Assembly: GCF_900091955.1 (NCBI RefSeq)
Contig: NZ_FMDF01000073.1
Span: forward strand, 124,001-188,000
DNA length: 64,000 nt
Origin: Streptomyces sp. Ncost-T10-10d
GTDB taxonomy: Bacteria > Actinomycetota > Actinomycetes > Streptomycetales > Streptomycetaceae
Reading direction: 5' to 3'
Shown: piece after piece, positions 9,227 through 18,489 of the stretch
Layout of the letters: the number at the start of each line of letters is the position of its first letter
Numbering within the stretch: position 1 is the stretch's first letter
The notes under the pieces: generated by a model
Databases searched by the model: none
What the model was told of the DNA's origin: nothing
What the model saw: the letters and a program-made list of their open reading frames with translations, nothing else
Made by a program: the position numbers and the translations under genes

Positions 9227-11935
9227 ATGAGCGAGCACCGTCGCAAAACGCCGCAACCGCAGGGTGGTGGGCGCGCAGCGGCCAGACGAGCCGCCCAGCA
9301 GTCCTCAGGACGCCGCGCCGCTCCGTCACGCGGAGTAACGTCCGAGTCACCTTCCGGTTCGCATGGCGGGGACAGCCCGTACGGCGGCCGCGCCGAGGCG
9401 AGGCGAGCCGCCCAGCGTGGCGGCGGGAGCCGTGGCGGCGGCGGTGGTCGTCGTCGTGGTGGTGGTGGTGGCGACAGCGGACACGAGGGCCCGGGCAGGG
9501 GGCGTGGCCGCGGTGGTCAGCGTCCTGTCAAGAAGCGCTTCATCGACTATCCGCGCGCCGGGAAGTACGGCATGCGGCGCTGGGTGCCGTCGTGGAAGCT
9601 GGTCTCCAGCCTCTGTATCGGCTTCCTCGGCCTGCTCATGGGCCTGGCCGGCCTCGCGTACGCGATGGTTTCCACGCCCAACGTGAAAGACACCGCGAAA
9701 GCGCAGAACAACGTCTATTTCTGGGACGACGGCTCGCAGATGGTCGCCACGGGCGGTGAGGTCAACCGTCAGATGATCGGTTACGCGCAGATCCCCGAAG
9801 CCATGCGCAACGCGGTCATCTCGGCTGAGAACAAGTCCTTCGAGCATGACAGCGGCATCGACCCCATGGGCATCGCCCGTGCTCTGTACAACATGGCGAC
9901 CGGCGGCCAGACCCAGGGTGGATCGACGATCACCCAGCAGTACGTGAAGAACTCCTATCTGTCCCAGGAACAGACCCTGAGCCGGAAGTTCCAGGAACTC
10001 TTCATCACGCTCAAGGTCACCAATGAGACGGACAAGAAGGTCATCATCCGTGACTACCTGAACATCTCCTACTACGGGCGAGGTGCCTCAGGGATCCAGG
10101 CGGCGGCCCGTACGTACTACGGCAAGGACGCCGAGGACCTGAACGCGAGCGAGTGTGCGTTCCTGGCCACGCTGCTCAAGGGTCCCACCTACTTCGACCC
10201 GGCGGGCGTCCCCGAGGAGGATGCGAAGGAGGCCACCAAGGCGAAGAACACCGACCGGGCCAAGAAGCGCTGGGAGTGGATCCTCAACGAAGAGGTGAAG
10301 GACAAGCGCCTTTCGCAGGCGGAGCGCGACAAGTACACCAAGTTCCCGATGCCCCTTCCGCCGAGGAAGAGCGCCCAGCTGGGCGGTCAGACCGGCTACC
10401 TGGTCGACCTCGCCAAGTCGTACGCCCTGAACAACGTCGAGGGTATGACGGCGAACAAGCTGGCCCAGGGCGGCTACGAGATCCACACCACCTTCAACGA
10501 GAAGAAGGTCAAGGAGCTCAACGCCGCGGTCCAGAAGGTCTACGACAGCAAGATCAAGCCGAAGCAGCGTCCCGAGACGGACACTCACGTCCAGTTCGGC
10601 GGCGGGTCGGTGGATCCCAAGACCGGTGCCATCGTGGCGATCTACGGCGGTCAGGACGCGACCAAGCACTACACCAACAACGCCAACCCCACGGGTGCGC
10701 AGGTCGGTTCGACCTTCAAGCCGTTCGTGCTGGCGGCAGCGATGGAGTACGGCAAGCGCGACCCCTCGCTCGACGAGGACCAGGACGTGTCGCAGCGTGA
10801 GCAGGTCTCGCCGCTGAGCATCTACAACGCCGACGACAAGCTGAAGATCAAGAAGTACAACGGTCAGATCTGGACCGACGAGAACGGCAAGGAGTGGCTG
10901 CAGACCAACGACGGCCATGAGTCGAAGGGCAACATCACCCTTCGCGAGGCGATGCAGTGGTCCGCCAACTCCCCGTACGTCCAGCTCGGCATGGACGTTG
11001 GCACCGACAAGGTGAAGAAAGTCGCCATTGCCGCCGGCCTCAAGGACGACGACAGCATGGCGGATTCACATGTGCCGTCGTTCTCCATCGGTACGTCCTC
11101 GCCCAGTGCGATCCGTATGGCCGGTGCGTATGCGACCTTCGCCGCCAGCGGACAGCAGCGCGAGCCCTACTCGGTCACCGAGGTGAAGCACGAGGGCGAA
11201 ACCATCTACCGCCACAAGGACGCCCCCAAGCGCGCCTTCGATGCCGACATCGCCGACAACATCACCGACGTCCTGAAGAACGTCGTCGAGAAGGGAACCG
11301 GTACCCCCGCGCAGCTCCCCGGCCGTGACGTGGCGGGCAAGACGGGTACGACGGACGAGAACAAGTCGGCCTGGTTCGTCGGCTACACCCCGCAGCTGTC
11401 CACGGCCATCAGCATGTACCGGCTGGACGACGACGAGAAGAACGCGAACCGCAAGTTCGAGAAGATGTACGGCACGGGTGGCGAGAAGACGATCCACGGT
11501 GCCTCGTTCCCGGCCCAGATCTGGCACGACTACATGGCGAAGGCGATGCAGGGCAAGCCGGTCGTGACATTCCCGGAGCCGCAGCCGATCGGTGAGAAGG
11601 TCTACGGTGGCGGCGCGCAGAGCCCCAAGCCGTCGCCCACCACGGTGGAGTCGCCCTTGCCGTCCACGTCGGCGTCCGAGTCGCCCTCGACGAGCCCGTC
11701 CACGCCGGCGCCCGACCCCAGCGACACCTGTAGCGCATGGGACTGGAACTGCCAGAACAGCAACGGCGGGACCAACACCGGCGCGACGAATGGCGGAGCC
11801 GCCGGCGGTCCCAGCACCAGTCCGCCGACAACCACCTCGCCACCGAGCGGTGGCAACGGCAACGGCAACGGCAACGGGAACGGGAACGGCAACGGCAACG
11901 GGAACGGCGGAATCTTCGGGGGCCCGGCCGGTTAA
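9227..11935 (+). CDS. Class A penicillin-binding protein (transglycosylase/transpeptidase)
   Basis: Bifunctional peptidoglycan synthase of 902 residues. A Gly/Arg-rich cytoplasmic head (about 1-120) is followed by a single membrane helix (about 125-148). The GT51 transglycosylase domain has catalytic AENKSFEHDSGID near 205 and GGSTITQQYVKN. The transpeptidase domain has STFK (S495), SAN near 579 and KTGTT near 705. The tail is Ser/Thr/Pro-rich and ends in Gly-Asn repeats. AGGAGT upstream supports the ATG at 9227. It is transcribed divergently from padR and ends in a strong hairpin at 11983. Confidence 0.94.
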   Translation: MSEHRRKTPQPQGGGRAAARRAAQQSSGRRAAPSRGVTSESPSGSHGGDSPYGGRAEARRAAQRGGGSRGGGGGRRRGGGGGDSGHEGPGRGRGRGGQRPVKKRFIDYPRAGKYGMRRWVPSWKLVSSLCIGFLGLLMGLAGLAYAMVSTPNVKDTAKAQNNVYFWDDGSQMVATGGEVNRQMIGYAQIPEAMRNAVISAENKSFEHDSGIDPMGIARALYNMATGGQTQGGSTITQQYVKNSYLSQEQTLSRKFQELFITLKVTNETDKKVIIRDYLNISYYGRGASGIQAAARTYYGKDAEDLNASECAFLATLLKGPTYFDPAGVPEEDAKEATKAKNTDRAKKRWEWILNEEVKDKRLSQAERDKYTKFPMPLPPRKSAQLGGQTGYLVDLAKSYALNNVEGMTANKLAQGGYEIHTTFNEKKVKELNAAVQKVYDSKIKPKQRPETDTHVQFGGGSVDPKTGAIVAIYGGQDATKHYTNNANPTGAQVGSTFKPFVLAAAMEYGKRDPSLDEDQDVSQREQVSPLSIYNADDKLKIKKYNGQIWTDENGKEWLQTNDGHESKGNITLREAMQWSANSPYVQLGMDVGTDKVKKVAIAAGLKDDDSMADSHVPSFSIGTSSPSAIRMAGAYATFAASGQQREPYSVTEVKHEGETIYRHKDAPKRAFDADIADNITDVLKNVVEKGTGTPAQLPGRDVAGKTGTTDENKSAWFVGYTPQLSTAISMYRLDDDEKNANRKFEKMYGTGGEKTIHGASFPAQIWHDYMAKAMQGKPVVTFPEPQPIGEKVYGGGAQSPKPSPTTVESPLPSTSASESPSTSPSTPAPDPSDTCSAWDWNCQNSNGGTNTGATNGGAAGGPSTSPPTTTSPPSGGNGNGNGNGNGNGNGNGNGGIFGGPAG
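11852..11908 (+). repeat. Hexamer repeat encoding Gly-Asn tail of the PBP
   Basis: About nine tandem copies of GGCAAC or GGGAAC in frame, encoding a (Gly-Asn)n stretch at the extracellular C-terminus of the PBP. Such repeats vary in number by slippage between related strains. Confidence 0.85.
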
Positions 11936-11982
11936 CGTCCCTCCGGCCGGACAGACCGGCGAGCCGGCCGGCCGGACCTGGC

Positions 11983-12018
11983 CGAGGGCCGCCGCACCAC
12001 ATGGTGCGGCGGCCCTCG
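11983..12018 (+). terminator. Terminator of the PBP gene
   Basis: Perfect 16-bp stem (CGAGGGCCGCCGCACC, 11983-11998, pairing with 12003-12018) and an ACAT loop, 47 bp after the PBP stop. It also lies directly before the GT87 start and may separate the two transcripts. Confidence 0.8.
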
Positions 12019-12053
12019 ACGTTTCCACAGTCCCGTACGGCAGGATGAGCGGC

Positions 12054-13547
12054 ATGCCAAGCGCAGAAGACACGAGTGTGCACCAGGAACGGCCCGTCGT
12101 ACGGCCCACGCACCAGGACGAGATCGCCGAGGCGGGCAGTGCTCTGATCGGCGGCCGGTCGGGGCGCTGGACACGGCTCGGCAGTACGGCACTCACGCCA
12201 GTGGGCGTCATCGCGCTGGTGGCCCTCGGGATGTTCGCGCTGGGCATGGTGCAGAAGCTGCCCTGCTACAACTGGGCGTGGTTCAGGGGCGCCGGTTCGC
12301 AGTACACGCACGCCTGCTACTCGGACATTCCGCATCTCTATGTCGGACGTGGCTTCTCCGAAGGTCTCGTGCCGTACTTCGACCGGCTGCCCGGCGACAT
12401 GCAGTACCTGGAGTACCCCGTCCTGACCGGCGCGTTCATGCAGATCGCGTCCTGGCTGACACCGGGCGGATCCATTCAGCACCGCGAGCAGATGTACTGG
12501 ATGGTCAATGCCGGCATGCTGATGATCTGCGCCGTGATCATCGCCGTCTGTGTCGCCCGTACACACCGGCGCCGCCCCTGGGACGGGCTGCTGATCGTCC
12601 TCGCGCCCGCCTTCGCGCTCACCGCGACGATCAACTGGGACCTGCTGGCGGTCGCGCTGACGGCTGCGGCGATGCTCATGTGGTCCCGGGGGCGGGTGCT
12701 GGCGTTCGGCATCCTCATCGGGCTTGCCACCGCAGCCAAGCTCTATCCCGTGTTCCTGCTGGGGCCCATCTTCGTTCTGTGCTGGCGGGCGGGTAAATGG
12801 CGGGAGTTCGCCATGGCGACGCTCGGGGCGGCGGGGGCCTGGCTGGTCGTGAATCTGCCGGTGATGGTCTTCGCACCCGAGGGGTGGAAGAAGTTCTACA
12901 CATTCAGCGAGGAACGAGGCATCGACTTCGGCTCATTCTGGCTGGTCATCACACAGCGCACCGGAAAGATCTTCGAGGTCACGACCGTCAACACAGTCTC
13001 GACCCTGTTGACGATCCTGCTGTGCGGAGCCATCGGTGTCCTGACGCTGACGGCACCGCGCAGGCCGCGCTTCGCGCAGCTCGCCTTTCTCGTCGTCGCC
13101 GCGTTCATCCTCGTCAACAAGGTCTATTCGCCGCAGTACGTGCTGTGGCTGATTCCCCTGGCTGCCCTGGCCAGGCCGCGCTGGCGCGACTTCCTGATCT
13201 GGCAGACGTGCGAGGTCATGTACTTCCTGGGCATCTGGACGTACCTCGCGTACACGACGAGCGGGGACAAGCACCAGGGGCTGCCCACGGAGGGGTATCA
13301 GCTGGCGATCATCCTGCATCTGCTGGGCACGCTGTACCTCTGCGCCGTTGTCGTACGGGACATTCTGATGCCGGAGCGGGACGTCGTGCGGCGCGACGGG
13401 TCGGACGATCCGTCCGGTGGGGTGCTCGACGGGGCCGAGGACGTATTCGTGCTGGGGCGGGCTGCGCACCCGCCGCGGCATGCCGTTCCCGCCGTCGAAG
13501 GGCCGCGGGTGGAATGGGGAGCGGCGCACGGACCGGCCGCCGACTGA
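12054..13547 (+). CDS. GT87/DUF2029 family membrane glycosyltransferase
   Basis: A 497-residue protein with about ten hydrophobic segments, of the GT87 (DUF2029) family. These are polyprenyl-phosphomannose-dependent mannosyltransferases in actinobacteria. Family features include the N-terminal extracytoplasmic loop (CYNWAWFRGAGSQYTHACYSDIPHLY), EYPVLTGAFM, and the later TAAKLYPVFLLGP. I chose ATG 12054 because AGGA sits eight bases upstream; ATG 12045 is possible. The acceptor is not predictable. It converges on an alanine-racemase-like gene with a shared terminator. Confidence 0.82.
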   Translation: MPSAEDTSVHQERPVVRPTHQDEIAEAGSALIGGRSGRWTRLGSTALTPVGVIALVALGMFALGMVQKLPCYNWAWFRGAGSQYTHACYSDIPHLYVGRGFSEGLVPYFDRLPGDMQYLEYPVLTGAFMQIASWLTPGGSIQHREQMYWMVNAGMLMICAVIIAVCVARTHRRRPWDGLLIVLAPAFALTATINWDLLAVALTAAAMLMWSRGRVLAFGILIGLATAAKLYPVFLLGPIFVLCWRAGKWREFAMATLGAAGAWLVVNLPVMVFAPEGWKKFYTFSEERGIDFGSFWLVITQRTGKIFEVTTVNTVSTLLTILLCGAIGVLTLTAPRRPRFAQLAFLVVAAFILVNKVYSPQYVLWLIPLAALARPRWRDFLIWQTCEVMYFLGIWTYLAYTTSGDKHQGLPTEGYQLAIILHLLGTLYLCAVVVRDILMPERDVVRRDGSDDPSGGVLDGAEDVFVLGRAAHPPRHAVPAVEGPRVEWGAAHGPAAD

Positions 13548-13556
13548 GAAGGGCCT

Positions 13557-13582
13557 CTTCAGGGGGCCGGGGTCCCCTGAAG
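13557..13582. terminator. Bidirectional terminator
   Basis: 9-bp stem (CTTCAGGGG / CCCCTGAAG) with an 8-nt loop in the 51-bp gap between the convergent GT87 and alanine-racemase-like genes. Confidence 0.7.
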
Positions 13583-13598
13583 AACGTCTCGGCGCCTC

Positions 13599-14630
13599 CT
13601 ACCGGTCGACGAGGCGGTCGAACTGGGTGGTCGTGTGGCGCAGATGGGCCACCAGCTCGTCGCCGACCTTCGGCTCCTGCGCGTCCGAGGGGACGAACAG
13701 GATCGACACCTGCATGTGCGGCGGTTCGGCGAACCACCGCTGCTTGCCGGCCCAGACGAACGGCGACAGGTTGCGGTTGACGGTGGCCAGGCCCGCGCGG
13801 GCGACACCCTTGGCGCGCGGCATCACACCGTGCAGGGCTTTCGGGGCCTCCAGACCCACACCGTGCGACGTACCGCCGGCGACGACCACCAGCCAGCCGT
13901 CCGAGGCGGCCTTCTGCTGGCGGTAGCCGAAACGGTCACCCTTGACGACGCGCGTGACGTCCAGAACGGCGCCCCGGTACTCCGTCGCCTCGTGGTCGCC
14001 GAGCCACAGCCGGGTGCCGATGCGGGCGCGGAAACGGGTCTGCGGGAACTGCTGCTGAAGCCGGCCCAGCTCCTCGGCGCGCAGATGGCTGACGAACATG
14101 GTGTGCAGCGGCAGCCGGGCCGCGCGCAGCCGGTCCATCCAGCCGATGACTTCCTCGACCGCGTCCGAGCCGTCCGTGCGGTCCAGCGGCAGGTGCAGAG
14201 CGAAGCCTTCGAGACGTACGTCCTCGATGGCGGCGTGCAGCTGCCCGAGCTCCTCCTCCTTGACACCGTGGCGCTTCATCGAGCTCATGCACTCGATGAC
14301 GACCCGTGCGCCCACTAGGGCGTGCACGCCGTCCACGGACGAGACGGACCGGATGACACGGTCGGGCAGCGGCACCGGCTCCTCGCCCCGGCGGAACGGG
14401 GTGAGGACCAGCAGATCGCCGCTGAACCAGTCCTTTATGCGGGCCGCTTCATAGGTGGTGCCGACGGCGAGCATGTCGGAACCGAAGCGGATGGCCTCGT
14501 CGGCGAGCCGCTCGTGACCGAAGCCGTATCCGTTGCCCTTGCAGACCGGGACGAGGCCGGGGAACTGGTCGAGGACGGATTTCTGGTGCGCCCGCCAGCG
14601 CGCGGTGTCGACGTAGAGGGAGAGCGCCAT
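13599..14630 (-). CDS. Alanine racemase N-terminal domain (PLP-dependent) protein
   Basis: A 343-residue protein with a PLP-binding TIM-barrel of the alanine racemase fold. The PLP lysine is in LVPVCKGNGYGFG (about residue 31), followed by ADEAIRFGSDMLAVGT and the later YRGAVLDVTRVVKGDRFGYRQQ. It lies just downstream of femX, 103 bp away on the same strand, and this pairing is conserved in Streptomyces. A role in peptidoglycan amino-acid supply is plausible but unproven. The normal alanine racemase gene is expected elsewhere in the genome. Confidence 0.8.
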   Translation of the reverse strand: MALSLYVDTARWRAHQKSVLDQFPGLVPVCKGNGYGFGHERLADEAIRFGSDMLAVGTTYEAARIKDWFSGDLLVLTPFRRGEEPVPLPDRVIRSVSSVDGVHALVGARVVIECMSSMKRHGVKEEELGQLHAAIEDVRLEGFALHLPLDRTDGSDAVEEVIGWMDRLRAARLPLHTMFVSHLRAEELGRLQQQFPQTRFRARIGTRLWLGDHEATEYRGAVLDVTRVVKGDRFGYRQQKAASDGWLVVVAGGTSHGVGLEAPKALHGVMPRAKGVARAGLATVNRNLSPFVWAGKQRWFAEPPHMQVSILFVPSDAQEPKVGDELVAHLRHTTTQFDRLVDR

Positions 14631-14733
14631 GGCCGGTCCGGAACCCTTCTGGTGGCTGCGGTGTGGGAGGTGTGCGGAGTCGAAGTCCCCATTGAAACGA
14701 ATGAAGCCGGTTTCGTCAGCGGGACGACGCGTA

Positions 14734-15852
14734 TCAGCGGCGCGACATGTAGATGTCGAGCGCCTTGTGCAGCAGCTTGTTGAGCGGGAAGTCCCACTCG
14801 CCGATGTACTCGACGGCTTCGCCGCCGGTACCGACCTTGAACTGGATCAGACCGAAGAGGTGGTCCGTCTCGTCGAGCGAGTCGCTGATACCGCGCAGGT
14901 CGTAGACGGTCGCGCCCATCGCGTACGAGTCGCGCAGCATGCGCCACTGCATCGCGTTCGAGGGCCGGACCTCACGCCCGATGTTGTCGGACGCGCCGTA
15001 CGAGTACCAGACGTGGCCACCGACGACGAGCATCGTCGCCGCGGACAGGTTCACGCCGTTGTGACGCGCGAAATAGAGCCGCATGCGGTTGGGGTCCTCG
15101 GAATTGAGCACCGTCCACATACGCTGGAAATAAGAGAGCGGGCGCGGCCGGAAGTGGTCGCGGACCGCGGTGATCTCGTACAGCCGCTGCCATTCGGCGA
15201 GGTCCTCGTAACTGCCCTGGACGACCTCGACACCGGCCTTCTCGGCCTTCTTGATGTTGCGTCGCCACAGCTGGTTGAAGCCCTTGAGGACGTCCTCGAG
15301 CGACCGGTTGGCCAGCGGGACCTGGAAGACATAGCGCGGCTGTACGTCACCGAATCCGGCGCCGCCGTCCTCGCCCTGCTGCCAGCCCATCTTCCGCAGC
15401 CGGTCCGAGACTTCGAAGGCGCGCGGCTCTATGTGGGTGGCCTCGACATCGCGCAGGCGCTTCACATCGGGGTCCTGGATACCGGACTTGATGGCGGCCG
15501 CGTCCCAGCGGCGGATGACGACCGGCGGGCCCATCTTCACGGAGAAGGCGCCCTGCTGCTTGAGATGCGCCAGCATCGGCTGCAGCCAGTCGTCCAGGTT
15601 GGGGGCGTGCCAGTTGATGACCGGGCCCTCGGGAAGGTACGCGAGGTACCGCTTGATCTTGGGCAGTTGGCGGTACAGCACCAGGCCGACACCGACCAAC
15701 TCACCGCTCTTGTCGAACCATCCCAGATTCTCAGAGCGCCATTCGGTCTTCACATCAGCCCACGCCGGGACCTGGCAGTGACTCGCCGCGGGCAGATTCT
15801 GGATGTACGCCAGATGCTGCTCTCGGCTGATGGTCCTCAGGGTCAGGCTCAT
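14734..15852 (-). CDS. femX: FemX-type peptidoglycan bridge aminoacyltransferase
   Basis: A 372-residue FemABX family enzyme. The family transfers amino acids from aminoacyl-tRNA to the stem-peptide lysine or diaminopimelate of lipid II. In S. coelicolor, FemX at this position adds the branching glycine. Two GNAT-like subdomains are seen: N-terminal HCQVPAWADVKTEWRSE and C-terminal GGHVWYSYGASDNIGRE / NAMQWRMLRDSYAMGATVYDLRG, the latter conserved in FemX proteins. A coiled-coil arm is not obvious. It starts at ATG 15852. Confidence 0.92.
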   Translation of the reverse strand: MSLTLRTISREQHLAYIQNLPAASHCQVPAWADVKTEWRSENLGWFDKSGELVGVGLVLYRQLPKIKRYLAYLPEGPVINWHAPNLDDWLQPMLAHLKQQGAFSVKMGPPVVIRRWDAAAIKSGIQDPDVKRLRDVEATHIEPRAFEVSDRLRKMGWQQGEDGGAGFGDVQPRYVFQVPLANRSLEDVLKGFNQLWRRNIKKAEKAGVEVVQGSYEDLAEWQRLYEITAVRDHFRPRPLSYFQRMWTVLNSEDPNRMRLYFARHNGVNLSAATMLVVGGHVWYSYGASDNIGREVRPSNAMQWRMLRDSYAMGATVYDLRGISDSLDETDHLFGLIQFKVGTGGEAVEYIGEWDFPLNKLLHKALDIYMSRR

Positions 15853-16091
15853 GCGGGGCGCTCCTCGGCAGGTGTGTCCCCATCGGTCAGGGGCTCCGGC
15901 TCTCGCGCCGAAGCCTACTGCGACCGGGGAGCGCCCCGTCTGGCCCTATGGGACCTTGCCGGTCCGTCCCGCCGGGACCGGGATGGCCCCGTCCTTGTAC
16001 GGGGAGCGGCGCCAAGCCCCTGAACGGGGTCCTCGCGCCGGGCCCGTGCGTCCGGCTGTGTCCGGTTGTGCCTGGTTGCGTCTGTCTCGAA

Positions 16092-16406
16092 TCAGCCCAC
16101 CAGGCCGCCGAAGAGGCCGCCGTGGGCCATGCCGAGGAAGAACCCGATGGCGGATGCACCCAGGCCGATGATCAGCGGGAACCTCTCGCGCGTGGTCACC
16201 GAGACGTACTGCCCGTACGCAGCCGTGAGGATCCCGATGAGTCCGGCCCACGAACTGATCAGATGCAGGCTGTGGAACATCGCCGTCACGAAGGCGAGCG
16301 CACCGAGGACCAGGGTCACCACCACCAGGGCTTCCTGGAGCGGATGGGTCTTGCCGTCCGTGGCGAGAAGGGAGACGGGAGGACGGGACCGAGTTGCCTG
16401 TGCCAT
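16092..16406 (-). CDS. Small membrane protein, unknown function
   Basis: 104 residues with three hydrophobic segments (about 27-48, 52-70 and 80-102). The start is the ATG at 16406, supported by an ideal AGGAGG eight bases upstream; the open frame extends further but has no better start. It is a conserved hypothetical next to the rpsF operon in Streptomyces. I see no motif that suggests a function. Confidence 0.75.
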   Translation of the reverse strand: MAQATRSRPPVSLLATDGKTHPLQEALVVVTLVLGALAFVTAMFHSLHLISSWAGLIGILTAAYGQYVSVTTRERFPLIIGLGASAIGFFLGMAHGGLFGGLVG

Positions 16407-16684
16407 GGAGTACCTCCTGGCCGAAAGGCGGCGCATCGTGGCGCCGCTCACACCCGATGTGTACAGATTGCGTCTCCTGAGCACCGGATTTCAACCGGAA
16501 GCCGGTGTGCGGGTAGTCTGTAACGTCTGCACCGGTGTCTGCCCAGGCCAGCACGTCGGCCCCTCTCGACAGGGGGTGCTGTCAGTGGCGGCTGTTTTAC
16601 TCGGAGACACTGTTGCTTTACGCATCACGACCCTCCTGCCACGGAACGACCGTGGCCGCTGAGTCCAAAGGAGGTGGGTTCCAC

Positions 16685-16975
16685 ATGCGTCACTACGAGG
16701 TGATGGTCATCCTCGACCCCGATCTCGAGGAGCGCGCTGTCTCCCCGCTGATCGAGAACTTCCTCTCCGTCGTCCGTGAGGGCAACGGAAAGGTTGAGAA
16801 GGTCGACACCTGGGGCCGTCGTCGTCTCGCTTACGAGATCAAGAAGAAGCCCGAGGGCATCTACTCGGTCATCGACCTGCAGGCCGAGCCTGCGGTCGTC
16901 AAGGAGCTCGACCGCCAGATGAACCTGAACGAGTCGGTCCTCCGGACCAAGGTCCTCCGTCCCGAGATCCACTGA
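16685..16975 (+). CDS. rpsF: 30S ribosomal protein S6
   Basis: 96-residue S6 protein that binds S18 in the 30S platform. It starts at ATG 16685 after AAAGGAGGTGG and reads [17 protein letters not shown], with the conserved [20 protein letters not shown]. It is first in the rpsF-ssb-rpsR-rplI operon. The open frame upstream of the ATG is untranslated leader. Confidence 0.97.
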   Translation: MRHYEVMVILDPDLEERAVSPLIENFLSVVREGNGKVEKVDTWGRRRLAYEIKKKPEGIYSVIDLQAEPAVVKELDRQMNLNESVLRTKVLRPEIH

Positions 16976-17049
16976 GCATCTAGCTCAGCGGTCATCGGGT
17001 TCGAGTAGCAGCAAGCAGCCAGAAGCAATCCCCGCCGAGAGGTTCACCC

Positions 17050-17656
17050 ATGGCAGGCGAGACCGTCATCACGGTCGTCGGCAATCTCGTCGACGACCCC
17101 GAGCTGCGCTTCACCCCGTCCGGTGCGGCGGTCGCGAAGTTCCGTGTCGCGTCCACTCCCCGCATCTTCGACCGGCAGACCAATGAGTGGAAGGACGGCG
17201 AAGGCCTGTTCCTCACCTGCTCGGTCTGGCGGCAGGCGGCGGAGAACGTCGCCGAGTCGCTTCAGCGAGGCATGCGCGTAGTCGTGCAGGGCCGGCTGAA
17301 GCAGCGGTCGTACGAAGACCGCGAGGGCGTCAAGCGCACGGTCTACGAGCTGGACGTCGAGGAAGTCGGCCCCAGCCTCAAGAACGCCACGGCCAAGGTC
17401 ACCAAGACCACCGGTCGCGGTGGTCAGGGCGGCCAGGGTGGATACGGCGGCGGCCAGCAGGGCGGCGGCAACTGGGGCGGCGGTCCCGGTGGCGGTGGCC
17501 AGCAGGGTGGCGGCGGCGCTCCCGCCGACGACCCGTGGGCCACGAGCGCGCCTGCCGGCGGCCAGCGAGGGCGGGGGCCAGCAGGGCGGCGGAGGCGGTT
17601 GGGGCGGAAGCTCCGGCGGCTCCGGCGGCGGCTACTCGGACGAGCCTCCCTTCTAG
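17050..17656 (+). CDS. ssb: Single-stranded DNA-binding protein SsbA, frameshifted near the C-terminus
   Basis: OB-fold ssDNA-binding protein: [20 protein letters not shown] at the start, then a Gly-rich linker. As sequenced, the frame shifts at about 17577. Removing the G in CCAGC-G-AGGGC restores [10 protein letters not shown] and runs into a second frame ending in the expected acidic tip YSDEPPF with stop at 17656. Without the correction the protein reads on to 17841 through the rpsR start with an Arg-rich nonsense tail and no tip. The tip binds partner proteins in all bacterial SSBs, so I suspect a one-base sequence error or a recent mutation. Confidence 0.9.
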
Positions 17657-17699
17657 GGCAGCTCGTACTCCCACTTCTTGATCACACAGGAGAAACACC

Positions 17700-17936
17700 A
17701 TGGCGAAGCCGCCTGTGCGCAAGCCTAAGAAGAAGGTCTGCGCGTTCTGCAAGGACAAGACCCAGTACGTGGACTACAAGGACACGAACATGCTGCGGAA
17801 GTTCATTTCCGACCGCGGCAAGATCCGTGCCCGCCGCGTGACCGGCAACTGCACGCAGCACCAGCGTGACGTCGCCACGGCAGTCAAGAACAGCCGTGAG
17901 ATGGCGCTGCTGCCCTACACGTCCACCGCGCGATAA
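17700..17936 (+). CDS. rpsR: 30S ribosomal protein S18
   Basis: 78-residue S18 with an intact N-terminal CAFC pair, a later NCTQH, and the conserved [17 protein letters not shown] region near the C-terminus. The cysteines would suit a zinc-binding (C+) form; this is an inference from spacing. The ATG at 17700 follows AGGAGAAACACC. It is third gene of the rpsF operon. Confidence 0.96.
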   Translation: MAKPPVRKPKKKVCAFCKDKTQYVDYKDTNMLRKFISDRGKIRARRVTGNCTQHQRDVATAVKNSREMALLPYTSTAR

Positions 17937-17954
17937 GGGAAGGGTGACCGAATC

Positions 17955-18401
17955 ATGAAGATCATCCTCACCCACGAGGTCTCCGGCCTCGGTGCTGCGG
18001 GCGACGTCGTCGACGTCAAGGACGGGTACGCCCGTAACTACCTGGTTCCGCGTGGCTTTGCCATCCGCTGGACCAAGGGTGGCGAGAAGGACGTGGCGCA
18101 GATCCGCCGCGCCCGCAAGATCCACGAGATCGCCACGATCGAGCAGGCCAACGAGATCAAGACCAAGCTCGAGGCCGTGAAGGTCCGTCTGGCCGTTCGC
18201 TCCGGCGACGCCGGCCGTCTCTTCGGTTCCGTGACCCCGGCCGACATCGCCTCGGCGATCAAGGCTGCCGGTGGCCCCGACGTCGACAAGCGTCGGGTCG
18301 AGCTCGGCTCGCCGATCAAGACGCTCGGCGGACACCAGGTGTCCGTGCGTCTGCACCCCGAGGTCGCTGCGAAGCTCGGCATCGAGGTCGTTGCTGCCTA
18401 A
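17955..18401 (+). CDS. rplI: 50S ribosomal protein L9
   Basis: 148-residue L9. The N-terminal domain carries the signature [26 protein letters not shown] (about residues 9-34), followed by the long connecting helix and the C-terminal domain ending LGIEVVAA. It is the last gene of the operon, followed by a terminator and a parS site. Confidence 0.96.
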   Translation: MKIILTHEVSGLGAAGDVVDVKDGYARNYLVPRGFAIRWTKGGEKDVAQIRRARKIHEIATIEQANEIKTKLEAVKVRLAVRSGDAGRLFGSVTPADIASAIKAAGGPDVDKRRVELGSPIKTLGGHQVSVRLHPEVAAKLGIEVVAA

Positions 18402-18425
18402 GGGCACAGCTCACCTGAGCAGGTG

Positions 18426-18456
18426 AAGGGCCGTACCCCACGGGGTGCGGCCCTTT
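18426..18456 (+). terminator. Terminator of the rpsF-ssb-rpsR-rplI operon
   Basis: 12-bp stem with one G-U pair (GGGCCGTACCCC, 18428-18439, with 18442-18453) flanked by AA and TTT. It lies 27 bp after the rplI stop. Confidence 0.8.
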
Positions 18457-18459
18457 GCT

Positions 18460-18473
18460 GTTTCACGTGAAAC
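18460..18473. other. parS: parS site, copy 3
   Basis: Perfect GTTTCACGTGAAAC four bases after the rplI terminator, in the gap between the convergent rplI and MATE genes. Confidence 0.9.
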
Positions 18474-18489
18474 GGGTGTCGCCGATGGC

